Shown here in pieces: positions 1 through 9,889 of a stretch of 60,528 nucleotides of DNA. Under the pieces are notes generated by a model that did no database searches, was not told the DNA's origin, and saw only the letters and a list, made by a program, of their open reading frames with translations. A program made the translations under genes and the position numbers. Source of the DNA: Streptomyces sp. H39-S7 (GTDB taxonomy: Bacteria; Actinomycetota; Actinomycetes; Streptomycetales; Streptomycetaceae); NCBI RefSeq assembly GCF_027158205.1, contig NZ_JAPVLU010000012.1, positions 6,326 through 66,853 of the forward strand, written 5' to 3'. How positions within the stretch are numbered: position 1 is the stretch's first letter; every line of letters begins with the position of its first letter.

Positions 1-26
1 GGGGGGGGGGGGGGGGGGGGGGGGGG
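1..26. other. Homopolymer G run at window start (likely artefact)
   Basis: Twenty-six consecutive G residues open the window and run straight into a GGATCC site at 25-30. On the minus strand they would extend the MMPL reading frame as a proline run, which is not expected for that family's C-terminus. A run this long is unusual even in high-GC DNA. It resembles the poly-G tail of two-colour sequencing chemistry or an assembly edge. Confidence 0.7.
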
Positions 27-2118
27 ATCCTGGGGCGTCCAGTTCGCTGGGCCACCAGATGTGGTGGCCCAGGTCGAGGGTGATCGCGGAGACCAGGACC
101 GACCGGACGACGAAGGTGTCGAGCAGCACGCCGAAGGCGACCGCGAACCCCATCTCGGCGAAGCCGACGAGCGGCAGGGTGCCCAGGGCGGCGAACGTGC
201 CGGCCAGCACCAGCCCCGCGGACGTGATCACGCCGCCGGTCGCGGCGAGGCCGGTGAGGGTACCGGTGCGGGTGCCGGAGTGGGTCGTCTCCTCACGGAT
301 CCTGGTCATCAGGAAGATGTTGTAGTCGATGCCCAGCGCCACCAGGAACACGAAGACGAAGAGCGGGAACGCGGTGTCCTCGCCCTCGAACCCGAACAGG
401 TGGTGGAAGGCGAACGTGCTCACCCCGAGCGCCGCCGCGAAGGAGAGCACGACGGTCGCGATGAGGACCAGCGGGGCGACCACCGCCCGCAGCAGCAGCC
501 CGAGGATCAGCAGCACGACGGCGAGGATCATCGGGATCAGGAGCTTGTTGTCGTGCGAGGTCGCGCGGTTGGCGTCCTGGATGACCGCCGTGCCGCCGCC
601 GACCTTGGCATCGGCGCCCGGCACCGCGTGCAGCGTGTCACGGGCCCGGTCGACGGTCTGCTTGGCCTGCGCGCTGTCCGCCGCCGACGCCAGCGTGGCC
701 TCCAGGTAGACCCGGCCGTTCTTCTCGGCGGGAACGCCCGGCGGGGTGGTGACGGAGCCCGGCGCGACGCCCTGGACCGAGCCGAGGGCGGTACGCACCT
801 GGCCCGCGGCCCCGGCCTTCGCGACGACGACGAGCGGCTGCCCGGCGCCCGCCGGGAAGTAGCGGCCCGCGACCTCCTGGCCGACCACCGAGTCGGGGGT
901 GCCGGTGAAGCCCTGGGCGGTGGTCAGACCGTCCGCCTTCAGACCGATCACTCCGAGCGAGAGCACGCCGAGCACCACCGCGGTGGTCACCCAGACCGCG
1001 CGCGGCCGCTGGGCGATCCGCTCGCCCAGCCGCGCCCACACCCCGCTGCGGGTCGGCTCCTCGGAGCCCACGTGCGGCACTGCGGGCCAGAACACCCAGC
1101 GGCCGACGATGACGAGCAGCGCGGGGAAGAGCGTGATCATCGCGAGCAGGGCGACGGCCACCCCGATGGCGGCGACCGGTCCGAGACCCGAGGTCGAGTT
1201 CATCTCGGCGGCCATCAGGCAGAGCATGCTGACCGCGACCGTCGAGGCGCTGGCGAGCACCGCGGGCCCGGCCCGGTGCAGGGCGAGGGCCATCGCCTCG
1301 TGCCGGTCGTCGTGGCGCCGCAGTTCCTCGCGGTAGCGGGCGACGAGCAGCAGCGCGTAGTCCGTGCCGGCGCCGAAGACGAGGACGGTGAGGATGCCCG
1401 CGCTCTGCGCGTTGACCACCAGGCCGGCGTGCTTGGAGAGCAGATAGATCACCGCCTGGGCGGTGAACAGCGCGCCGACGACGGAGATGATCGGCAGGAA
1501 GAGCAGGCTCACGCTGCGGTAGGTGAGCAGCAGGATCACCACGACCACCGCGAGCGCGGCGAACAGCAGGGTGCCGTCGAGTCCTTCGAACGCCTCGGCG
1601 GAGTCGGCGGCGTAGCCGCCAGGACCGGTGATGTGCACCTCGAGGCCGGCGGCGTTCCTCTCGGCGGTGGCCCGGATCGCCTTCACCGCGTCGGCCAATC
1701 CGTTCCAGCCGCCCGCGTCCACACCGACCGGGACGATCAGCTGGGCCGCGCGCGGGGTGCCGGTCTTCTCCAGCACCGGACCGATGGTGCGGGAGCCGAG
1801 GATGCCGTGCTGCGTCATGGTCCTGAGGGACGCCGCGTCCTGGGTGACCTTGGCGCGGTCGGCCGCGGTGAGACCGCCGGGCCGGGCGTACACGACGACC
1901 GCGGGGGCGGTGTCGGGAAGGAAGTCCTTCTGCAGGTTGAGGACCTGGGTGGACTCCGCACTGCCGGGGAGCCATGTCGAGGAATCGTTCTTCTGCTCGT
2001 CCGTCAGTTTCTGCGCCAGTGGCGAGACCACCACCAGCAGCACCAACCACAGGACCAGCACGACCCACTTGCTGCGCCGGCCGCACACCAGGTGCGCCCA
2101 CCGTCCGGTTCCGCTCAC
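27..2118 (-). CDS. MMPL/RND family transporter, 3' end missing
   Basis: Inner-membrane exporter of the MMPL class, which in actinobacteria moves lipids or hydrophobic compounds using the proton gradient; the substrate cannot be told from sequence. The frame runs about 697 residues before the window edge, close to the usual 700-740, so only the last residues are missing. An N-terminal membrane helix (residues about 17-33) precedes an extracytoplasmic domain. A multi-helix block with the GADYALL motif, a second soluble domain and a second helix block follow, the last with GIDYNIF. Start chosen at GTG 2118, preceded by GGGGA. Divergent from rpe. Confidence 0.9.
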
Positions 2119-2297
2119 GACGAGTCCCCGTTCCCCGTTGCGTACAGTGCCGGCAGCCCTCCCGAACCCTGCGGGGAGGATGGTCCGTGATCCAGCATGG
2201 CACCGGTGTTCGAGATCGTTCTGCCGTTTTACGGAACGGGCGCGTTCCTTGGGCGGGCAGTGGTCGGGGACGTCCCGGGATCTGGTTTGCTGGGCAT

Positions 2298-2963
2298 ATG
2301 AGCGTGCAGATCAGCCCCAGTATCCTTTCCGCCGATTTCGCCCGGCTCGCCGACGAGGCGAAGGCCGTGGAAGGCGCCGACTGGCTCCATGTCGACGTCA
2401 TGGACAACCACTTCGTGCCCAACCTGACGCTCGGCGTGCCGATCGTGGAGTCGCTGAGCAGGGCGACGGACATCCCGCTCGACTGCCACCTGATGATCCA
2501 GAACCCGGATCGCTGGGCCCCCGCCTACGTGGAGGCGGGCGCCGGTTCCGTCACCTTCCACGTCGAGGCTGCGGCGGCCCCGGTGCGGCTGGCGCGGGAG
2601 ATCCGGGCGAAGGGCGCGCGGGCGTCGATGGCGCTGCGGCCCGCGACGCCGATCGAGCCGTACGAGGACCTGCTGCCCGAGCTGGACATGCTGCTGATCA
2701 TGACGGTCGAGCCCGGCTTCGGCGGTCAGGCGTTCCTCGACATCATGCTGCCCAAGATCCGCCGTACCCGGCAGCTCATCGACAAGCACGGCCTCGAGCT
2801 GTGGCTGCAGATCGACGGCGGGGTCTCGGAGCGGACCATCGAGCGGTGCGCCGAGGCGGGCGCGGACGTCTTCGTCGCGGGTTCGGCGGTCTACGGTGCG
2901 GACGACCCGGCGGCGGCGGTGCGGGGGCTGCGCGACCTGGCCTCGGCGGCCTGTGCCCACTGA
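2298..2963 (+). CDS. rpe: Ribulose-phosphate 3-epimerase
   Basis: Interconverts D-ribulose 5-phosphate and D-xylulose 5-phosphate in the pentose phosphate pathway; cytosolic TIM barrel. The 221-residue length is normal. Family signatures are present: SPSILSADF at the N-terminus, the metal-binding HVDVMD, DCHLM, the phosphate-contacting VEPGFGGQ loop and QIDGGV. The reading frame is open well upstream, but ATG 2298 gives the standard [14 protein letters not shown] start. Reads away from the MMPL gene. Confidence 0.97.
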   Translation: MSVQISPSILSADFARLADEAKAVEGADWLHVDVMDNHFVPNLTLGVPIVESLSRATDIPLDCHLMIQNPDRWAPAYVEAGAGSVTFHVEAAAAPVRLAREIRAKGARASMALRPATPIEPYEDLLPELDMLLIMTVEPGFGGQAFLDIMLPKIRRTRQLIDKHGLELWLQIDGGVSERTIERCAEAGADVFVAGSAVYGADDPAAAVRGLRDLASAACAH

Positions 2964-3047
2964 CGATCGGGCTACGCGTCCGTAACACGCGCGCCATCTG
3001 CGAGGATGAGCGCGGAGCCGATCAGATGGGCAACTGGGGAGAGCAAC

Positions 3048-4061
3048 GTGACCACAGGCCGCACACAGGTGCGCATGGGCCCCGGCGAGATGGTCCAGGC
3101 CGCAGCGATGGCGCGCCGTTTCTACCTCGAGGGAAAGTCCAAGATCCAGATCGCCGAGGAGTTCGGCGTGAGCCGCTTCAAGGTGGCCCGGGTGCTGGAG
3201 ACCGCCCTCGAACGTGACCTGGTCCGGATCGAGATCCGGGTCCCGGCCGAGCTGGACGCCGAGCGCTCCGACGCGCTGCGCGCCCGCTACGGCCTGCGGC
3301 ACGCGGTCGTCGTCGAGACACCGCCCGAGCAGTCCGACGCACCCGACCCGGAGAACCTGGGCAAGGTCGCCGCCGACCTGCTCGGCGAACTGGTCACCGA
3401 GGGCGACGTGCTCGGCCTGGCCTGGGGCCGCTCCATCATCACCATGGCCAACGCCCTGGACCGGCTGCCGCCGTGCACCGTCGTCCAGCTCACCGGTGTG
3501 TACGACGTGGGCACCGCCGAGCGCGGCTCCGTCGAGGCGGTGCGGACCGCCGCCGCGGTCTCCGGCGGCGAGGCGCACCCGCTGTACGCGCCGATGGTGC
3601 TGCCCGACCCGGCGACGGCCGCCACGCTGCGCGCCCAGAGCGGGATCGCCGCCGCCATGGGGTACTTCGACAAGGTCACCGTCGCGGTGGTCTCCATCGG
3701 CTCCTGGGCGGCCGGCATCTCCACCGTCCATGACGCGCTGACCGACGCCGAGCGCGAGCACTACGCGGGGCTCGGCGTCGCCGCCGAGATGTCCTCGCAC
3801 CTGTTCGACGCCGCCGGGCGCCGGGTCGGCCGCGACCTGGGCGAGCGCTGCATCACCATCGAGGCCGACCGGCTCCGCCGGATCCCCGAGGTGCTGGCCA
3901 TCGCGGGCGGGCTGCGCAAGGCCGCCGCGATCGATGCCGTGCTGCGCTCCGGGCTGGTCACCAGCCTCGTGACGGACACCGCCGCCGCCGACCACCTGCT
4001 GTACGCGACCGGCGCCGCCCCCCGCCCCGCCCTGGTCCGCGCGGACCCCGACGGCTCGTAA
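3048..4061 (+). CDS. SorC/DeoR-type sugar-binding transcriptional regulator
   Basis: DNA-binding regulator with a C-terminal sugar-phosphate sensing domain, as in CggR, DeoR and SorC. The N-terminal helix-turn-helix lies in a stretch reading FYLEGKSKIQIAEEFGVSR. The C-terminal domain has the family features GLAWGRS and a late IAGG motif. GTG 3048 is preferred because GGGGAGAG sits a few bases upstream; an ATG at 3006 is possible but poorly spaced. It lies just downstream of rpe in the same direction, which suggests but does not prove a role in carbon flux. About 337 residues, normal for the family. Confidence 0.85.
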   Translation: MTTGRTQVRMGPGEMVQAAAMARRFYLEGKSKIQIAEEFGVSRFKVARVLETALERDLVRIEIRVPAELDAERSDALRARYGLRHAVVVETPPEQSDAPDPENLGKVAADLLGELVTEGDVLGLAWGRSIITMANALDRLPPCTVVQLTGVYDVGTAERGSVEAVRTAAAVSGGEAHPLYAPMVLPDPATAATLRAQSGIAAAMGYFDKVTVAVVSIGSWAAGISTVHDALTDAEREHYAGLGVAAEMSSHLFDAAGRRVGRDLGERCITIEADRLRRIPEVLAIAGGLRKAAAIDAVLRSGLVTSLVTDTAAADHLLYATGAAPRPALVRADPDGS

Positions 4062-4204
4062 CCCGCCGCAGGGGACCGGACGCCGCGCGTCCCCCGGCGC
4101 CGTGCGGAACCGGTCCACCGGACGCGACCGATCCGCAGGTCACGCCCGCCGTCCGACCGCGCGCCACCGTGCTCGGGCCGGGACCGTGTGGCAGCATCGG
4201 CCGC

Positions 4205-4681
4205 ATGCTGCTGCGGTCCGCCACGCGCGCGGCCGCCGCCGCGCTCCTGCTGTGCCTCGTCCTGCTCCTCACCAGCTGTTCCGCGCACTCCGGGAGTACG
4301 CGTGCGGGGAGCACGACGCGCCCCCCGGCGTCCACAACCGCCTCCGATCCTTCCGGCCCCTCCACTTCCGGCCCCTCCGCCAAGGTCCCGCGCTGGGCCG
4401 ACGGGCGGGCGGCGGTCGGCGGCGGCCGGCTGCCCGCCGAGGCGCGGGACACCCTGGCGCTGATCGACCGGGGCGGCCCGTACCCGTACCCCAAGGACGG
4501 GGCGGTGTTCGGCAACTACGAGAAGGAACTGCCCCGCGAGAAGCCGGGCTACTACCACGAGTACACCGTCCCGACCCCGGGCTCGCGCGACCGCGGCGCC
4601 CGCCGGATCATCACCGGCGCGGGCGGAGAGCTCTACTACACCGACGACCACTACGAGACCTTCAAGGCGGTGCTTCGGTGA
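4205..4681 (+). CDS. RNase Sa/barnase-type guanyl-specific ribonuclease with N-terminal lipobox
   Basis: Exported microbial ribonuclease of the N1/T1/RNase Sa class, which cleaves RNA after guanosine. The mature domain matches that fold: a Glu in YHEYTV, an Arg in ARRIIT and a His in DDHYETF line up with Glu54, Arg65 and His85 of RNase Sa. The N-terminus is a hydrophobic signal ending in LTSC (Cys25), a good lipobox, followed by a Ser/Thr/Pro-rich linker to about residue 55. The enzyme may therefore be anchored as a lipoprotein rather than freely secreted. ATG 4205 is chosen over GTG 4169 because it starts directly at the signal peptide. Its stop overlaps the inhibitor start. Confidence 0.87.
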   Translation: MLLRSATRAAAAALLLCLVLLLTSCSAHSGSTRAGSTTRPPASTTASDPSGPSTSGPSAKVPRWADGRAAVGGGRLPAEARDTLALIDRGGPYPYPKDGAVFGNYEKELPREKPGYYHEYTVPTPGSRDRGARRIITGAGGELYYTDDHYETFKAVLR

Positions 4682-4989
4682 CGGCCACCGTGCTCGACCT
4701 CGCCGGCGTCACCACCCGGCACGAGTTCATGGACCGCTGCGCCCGGTCGCTGTCCCTGCCGGAGTACTTCGGCCGCAACTGGGACGCCCTCGCGGACTGC
4801 CTCACCGACCTGTCCTGGTGTCCGCCGACCCCGCGCCGGCTGCGGGTCACCGGCTGGCAGGAGTACGCCGCCGCCTCGCCCCGTGAATGGCGCATCGTCA
4901 CGCAGATCCTGCGGGACGCCGCCGACTTCTGGCAGCACACCGACACCCCCCTCCACGTGAGCGTGGAGGAAGCCACAAACGCGGAATGA
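4678..4989 (+). CDS. Barstar-family ribonuclease inhibitor
   Basis: Small acidic cytosolic protein (103 residues) of the barstar fold, which binds and blocks barnase-type RNases. The family core is plain: EYFGRNWDALADCLTDL around residues 26-42. The GTG start overlaps the RNase stop in a GTGA tetranucleotide, so the two are translationally coupled. This guarantees inhibitor synthesis whenever the toxic enzyme is made. A stand-alone barstar-like regulator is the alternative, but adjacency makes the cognate role likely. Confidence 0.9.
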   Translation: MTATVLDLAGVTTRHEFMDRCARSLSLPEYFGRNWDALADCLTDLSWCPPTPRRLRVTGWQEYAAASPREWRIVTQILRDAADFWQHTDTPLHVSVEEATNAE

Positions 4990-5098
4990 GTGCGCTGGTG
5001 GAAGGCACAGAACGGGGGCCACCGGTTCGCCAGAACTTGGTCGCATCGGCGATGATGGCGTAGGAGCCGCAGCCTGGACGGTGCTGGTTCGGTGCTGA

Positions 5099-6583
<1,485 letters not shown>

Positions 6584-6597
6584 CGGAACCGCCTGCT

Positions 6598-6637
6598 GAG
6601 CGCCGGACCGGTGGGAGAACCCGCCGGCCCGGCGCTC
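6598..6637 (+). terminator. Probable terminator after guaB1
   Basis: A perfect 9-bp inverted repeat (GAGCGCCGG at 6598-6606, CCGGCGCTC at 6629-6637), extendable inward by pairs around a GTGGGAGAACCC centre, lies 15 bases after the guaB1 stop. There is no U-tract, which is usual for Streptomyces terminators. Confidence 0.65.
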
Positions 6638-6666
6638 TCGCGTTCCGACCCCTCACAAACCGGACA

Positions 6667-6751
6667 ACGCAACGACCCGCCACCCCGGGGGCAATGATTC
6701 GGCGCGGCACGGCGGTTTCGCGCAACGATCATCCGCCGATGCGCAACGGAC
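6667..6751. promoter_or_regulatory. CGCAA box cluster upstream of the permease-lrp operon (probable Lrp operators)
   Basis: Three boxes share the core CGCAACGA/CGCAACGG and begin at 6668, 6721 and 6742. The spacings of 53 and 21 bp are near whole helical turns (5 and 2). The same core recurs before davA. The array lies within the 340-bp non-coding stretch 6584-6923, which otherwise holds only the guaB1 terminator and presumably the permease promoter. Confidence 0.55.
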
Positions 6752-6923
6752 CCGCATTACGGGTTCCCCTCATACCTCGTAAGGTCATGCCCTGTACGTG
6801 GAGCGGTGGCGACCCCCAGCTCGGCGGTTCCCACCGGTAGTGCGCCGGGACGCGCACTCCCGTACGGTGCCGCCGCGACCTCGCCGCCGTCGTCCGAGCC
6901 GGCACGACCAAGGAGCCCCCGCA

Positions 6924-8414
6924 GTGGCACGATCTGGCGCAGCGCCGTCCACCCCCGACCCGACCCGGGCGGACCAGGCCCCGGGCGGACCCCCCGCCGG
7001 CGGTGGCTTCGGCGGCAGGCTGATGCGGCGCAAGCCCGTCGACCGGCTCGTCGCCGAGGGCGGCCACGGTGACGGCGGAGAGCTGAAGCGTTCACTCGGC
7101 ATGTGGCAGCTGACGATGATCAGCATCGGCGCGACCCTGGGCACCGGCATCTTCGTGGTGCTGGGCGAGGCCGTCCCCGAGGCCGGCCCCGCGGTCGTGA
7201 TCTCCTTCGTCATCGCCGGGCTCACCGCGCTCTTCTCCGCGCTGTCCTACGCCGAACTGGCGGGCAGCATCCCGGTCTCGGGATCCTCGTACTCCTACAC
7301 CTACGCCACGATGGGCGAGTTCATCGCCTGGCTCTGCGGCTGGTGCCTGATCCTGGAGTACGGGGTGTCGGTCGCCGCGGTCGCCGTCGGCTGGGGCCAG
7401 TACCTCAACGAGCTGCTGCAGGGCACGATCGGGCACACCATCCCCGACGCGCTGGCCAATCCGCCGGGCGAGGGCGGCGTCGTCAACGTCTGCGCCCTGG
7501 CGGTCGTGCTGCTCGCCATGGCGTTCCTGCTGCGCGGCGCCCGGGAGAGCGCCCGTGTCAACACCGTCATGGTCGTCGTGAAGATCGCCTCGCTGGTGCT
7601 GTTCTGCGCGGTCGCCTTCACCGGCATCCGGGCCGGCAACTTCCGCCCCCTGATGCCGCTGGGCATGGCGGGCGTCAGCGCCGCGGGCGCCACGCTGTTC
7701 TTCTCGTACATCGGCTTCGACGCCGCCTCCACCGCCGGTGAGGAGGCCAAGAACCCCAAGCGCGACATGCCGCGCGCGATCATCCTGTCGCTGCTCATCG
7801 TCACGGTGCTGTACTGCCTGGTGGCGCTGGTCGCCGTCGGCGCCATGCCGTGGCAGCAGTTCGGCGACGCCGACGCCGCCCTCGCGCTGATCCTCCGCCA
7901 GGTCACCGGGCAGAGCGTCTGGGCGGTGCTGCTCGCCGCGGGCGCCGTCATCGCGATCGCCAGCGTGGTGCTGACGGTGCTGTACGGGCAGACCCGCATC
8001 CTCTTCTCGATGTCCCGCGACGGCCTGGTGCCCAAGATCTTCTCGAAGGTCGACCCGAAGTCCGGCACCCCGCGTGCCAACACCGTGATCGTCTCGCTCT
8101 TCTGCGGCGTGCTGGCCACGCTGGTGCCGCTCGGCGAGCTCGCCAACGCGACCAGCATCGGCACGCTCTTCGCCTTCGCCCTGGTCAACGTCGCGGTGAT
8201 CATCCTGCGCCGCACCCGGCCGGACCTGCCGCGCACCTTCCGCGTCGCGTTCTCCCCGGTCACGCCCGCCATCGGGTTCCTGCTGTGCGGGTGGATGATG
8301 ACCAGCCTCGGCGCCGAGACCTGGAAGTGGTTCGGAATCTGGATGGCCGGCGGACTCGTGCTGTACTTCACGTACGGCATGCGCCGGTCCCAGCTCGCCC
8401 GAGAAGAAGTGTGA
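6924..8414 (+). CDS. APC-superfamily amino acid permease, CAT type (probably basic amino acids)
   Basis: Membrane permease of about 496 residues with some twelve hydrophobic segments, after a roughly 55-residue polar N-terminus. Motifs are those of cationic amino acid transporters: GATLGTGIFVVLG in the first helix, SYAELAGSIPVSGSSY, and FFSYIGFDAASTAGEE. GTG 6924 has AAGGAG eight bases upstream; the frame stays open further upstream but without a better site. The lrp start lies 11 bases after its stop, so the two form one operon. The DavAB-like genes that follow make lysine the most likely substrate, which is inference. Confidence 0.88.
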   Translation: MARSGAAPSTPDPTRADQAPGGPPAGGGFGGRLMRRKPVDRLVAEGGHGDGGELKRSLGMWQLTMISIGATLGTGIFVVLGEAVPEAGPAVVISFVIAGLTALFSALSYAELAGSIPVSGSSYSYTYATMGEFIAWLCGWCLILEYGVSVAAVAVGWGQYLNELLQGTIGHTIPDALANPPGEGGVVNVCALAVVLLAMAFLLRGARESARVNTVMVVVKIASLVLFCAVAFTGIRAGNFRPLMPLGMAGVSAAGATLFFSYIGFDAASTAGEEAKNPKRDMPRAIILSLLIVTVLYCLVALVAVGAMPWQQFGDADAALALILRQVTGQSVWAVLLAAGAVIAIASVVLTVLYGQTRILFSMSRDGLVPKIFSKVDPKSGTPRANTVIVSLFCGVLATLVPLGELANATSIGTLFAFALVNVAVIILRRTRPDLPRTFRVAFSPVTPAIGFLLCGWMMTSLGAETWKWFGIWMAGGLVLYFTYGMRRSQLAREEV

Positions 8415-8424
8415 ACCACCCGCT

Positions 8425-8880
8425 GTGCGCCTGAATGATCTCGACGAACGCATCGTCCACGCCCTTGCCGAGGACGCCCGGCGCTCCTACGCCGACATCG
8501 GCACCCAGGTCGGGCTCTCCGCCCCCGCCGTCAAACGGCGGGTGGACCGGCTGCTGGCCTCCGGCGCCATCACCGGCTTCACGGTGCGGGTGGACCCGGC
8601 GGCGCTCGGCTGGGAGACCGAGGCGTTCGTCGAGATCTACTGCCGGCGCAACACCGGGCCCGGTGACATCCTGCGCGGGCTCACCCGCTACTCCGAGGTC
8701 GCGACCGTCTCGACCGTCACCGGCGAGGCGGACGCCCTCGTCCAGGTCTTCGCCTCCGACGTGCGGCACTTCGAGCGGGTCCTGGAGCGGATCGCGGGGG
8801 AGCCGTTCGTCGAGCGGACCAAGTCCGTCCTGGTGCTGTCGCCGCTGCTGCGGCGCTACACGTCGGGTTCGCCCGCCTGA
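8425..8880 (+). CDS. Lrp/AsnC-family transcriptional regulator
   Basis: Amino-acid-responsive regulator (151 residues). The N-terminal AsnC-type helix-turn-helix covers about residues 4-50 (LDERIVHALAEDARRSYADI, then SAPAVKRRVDRL). The RAM ligand-binding domain follows, with the GEADALV turn. GTG 8425 is the natural start because the family begins within a few residues of LDE. It sits between a permease and an amine-oxidising pair. Matching CGCAA boxes stand before both transcription units, so it probably controls uptake and degradation of one amino acid. Confidence 0.92.
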   Translation: MRLNDLDERIVHALAEDARRSYADIGTQVGLSAPAVKRRVDRLLASGAITGFTVRVDPAALGWETEAFVEIYCRRNTGPGDILRGLTRYSEVATVSTVTGEADALVQVFASDVRHFERVLERIAGEPFVERTKSVLVLSPLLRRYTSGSPA

Positions 8881-8898
8881 CGCCCGCCGGCCGGGCCC

Positions 8899-8959
8899 GC
8901 GCAACAGATCGCCGCTGATCCGCTCCGAGACGCAACGGATCGCTGGTCGGTGCGCAATA
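8899..8959. promoter_or_regulatory. CGCAA box cluster upstream of davA (probable Lrp operators)
   Basis: Boxes GCGCAACAGATC (8899-8910), ACGCAACGGATC (from 8930) and TGCGCAATATT (from 8951) have CGCAA starts at 8900, 8931 and 8953. The spacings of 31 and 22 bp are close to three and two helical turns. They lie in the lrp-davA gap and share their core with the array before the permease. Confidence 0.55.
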
Positions 8960-9039
8960 TTCAGATCTTGTCGCCCGAGTGGCCGGAAACGTACGGTCTA
9001 GGAGACCCCGAACCGACCACCTTGCGACGAAGAGGATCC

Positions 9040-9840
9040 ATGCCGCCGCTGCGCATCGCGCTGTACCAAGGGCCCGGCGGCGTTCCGGATTCCACCGGCG
9101 CCAGCCTGGCCGCGCTGGACGGCGCCGCGCGGCGCGCGGCGGCCTCCGGCGCCCGGCTGCTCGCCACCCCCGAGATGTACCTGACCGGGTACGCGCTCGG
9201 CGACCGGATACCGGAGCTGGCCGAGGCCGCCGACGGTCCGGGCGCGCGGCGCGTCGCGGAGATCGCCGCCGAGCACGGCATCGCGATCGTGTACGGCTAT
9301 CCCGAGCGTGCGGGCACCGCGGTCTTCAACTCCGCGCAGCTCATCGGCCCGGACGGCACCGCGCTGGCGAACTACCGCAAGACCCATCTGTTCGGCGGCT
9401 TCGAGCGCGAGCACTTCACGCCCGGCGACACCGCCGTGGTCCAGGCGGACCTCGACGGCACCCGGATCGGGCTGCTGATCTGCTACGACGTCGAGTTCCC
9501 GGAGAACGTCCGGGCCCATGCCCTCGCGGGCACCGACCTGCTCGTCGTCCCCACGGCGCTGATGCGCCCGTACGAGTTCGTCGCCCAGACCCTCGTCCCG
9601 GCCCGCGCGTACGAAAGCCAGCTGCATCTGGCCTACGCCAACCGCAGCGGCGCCGAGGGCGAGTTCCACTTCACCGGGCTCAGCTGTCTGGCCGGCCCCG
9701 ACGGCACGGTCCGTGCCCGCGCCGGCACCGGTGAGGAGCTGGTGATCGCCGACGCCGACCCGGAGCTGCTGCGGGCCGCGCGGGACGAGACCCCGTACCT
9801 GCCCGACCGGCGGCCCGAGTTGTACGGCACGCTCGTCTGA
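9040..9840 (+). CDS. davA: Nitrilase-superfamily amidase, DavA-like (5-aminovaleramidase candidate)
   Basis: Carbon-nitrogen hydrolase of 266 residues with the full Glu-Lys-Cys triad: Glu45 in TPEMYLTGY, Lys114 in YRKTHLFGG and Cys148 in LLICYDVEFPE. In the aminovaleramide route of lysine degradation, DavA hydrolyses 5-aminovaleramide to 5-aminovalerate and ammonia. The length fits, and the neighbour is a DavB-like oxygenase. ATG 9040 starts directly at the enzyme core; the frame opens earlier at 8950, but that adds residues not seen in the family. Specificity is inferred from context, and other short omega-amides are possible. Confidence 0.8.
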   Translation: MPPLRIALYQGPGGVPDSTGASLAALDGAARRAAASGARLLATPEMYLTGYALGDRIPELAEAADGPGARRVAEIAAEHGIAIVYGYPERAGTAVFNSAQLIGPDGTALANYRKTHLFGGFEREHFTPGDTAVVQADLDGTRIGLLICYDVEFPENVRAHALAGTDLLVVPTALMRPYEFVAQTLVPARAYESQLHLAYANRSGAEGEFHFTGLSCLAGPDGTVRARAGTGEELVIADADPELLRAARDETPYLPDRRPELYGTLV

Positions 9841-9889
9841 CGCGTTCGGCCGACCCCTTTTTTCGTTTTTCGCGAGGAGACACCCCCCG

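Noticed and set aside
4205..4989. Polymorphic toxin or contact-dependent inhibition system
   Set aside because: The RNase has no large delivery domain, repeats or secretion-system marker. A simple RNase/barstar pair explains it.
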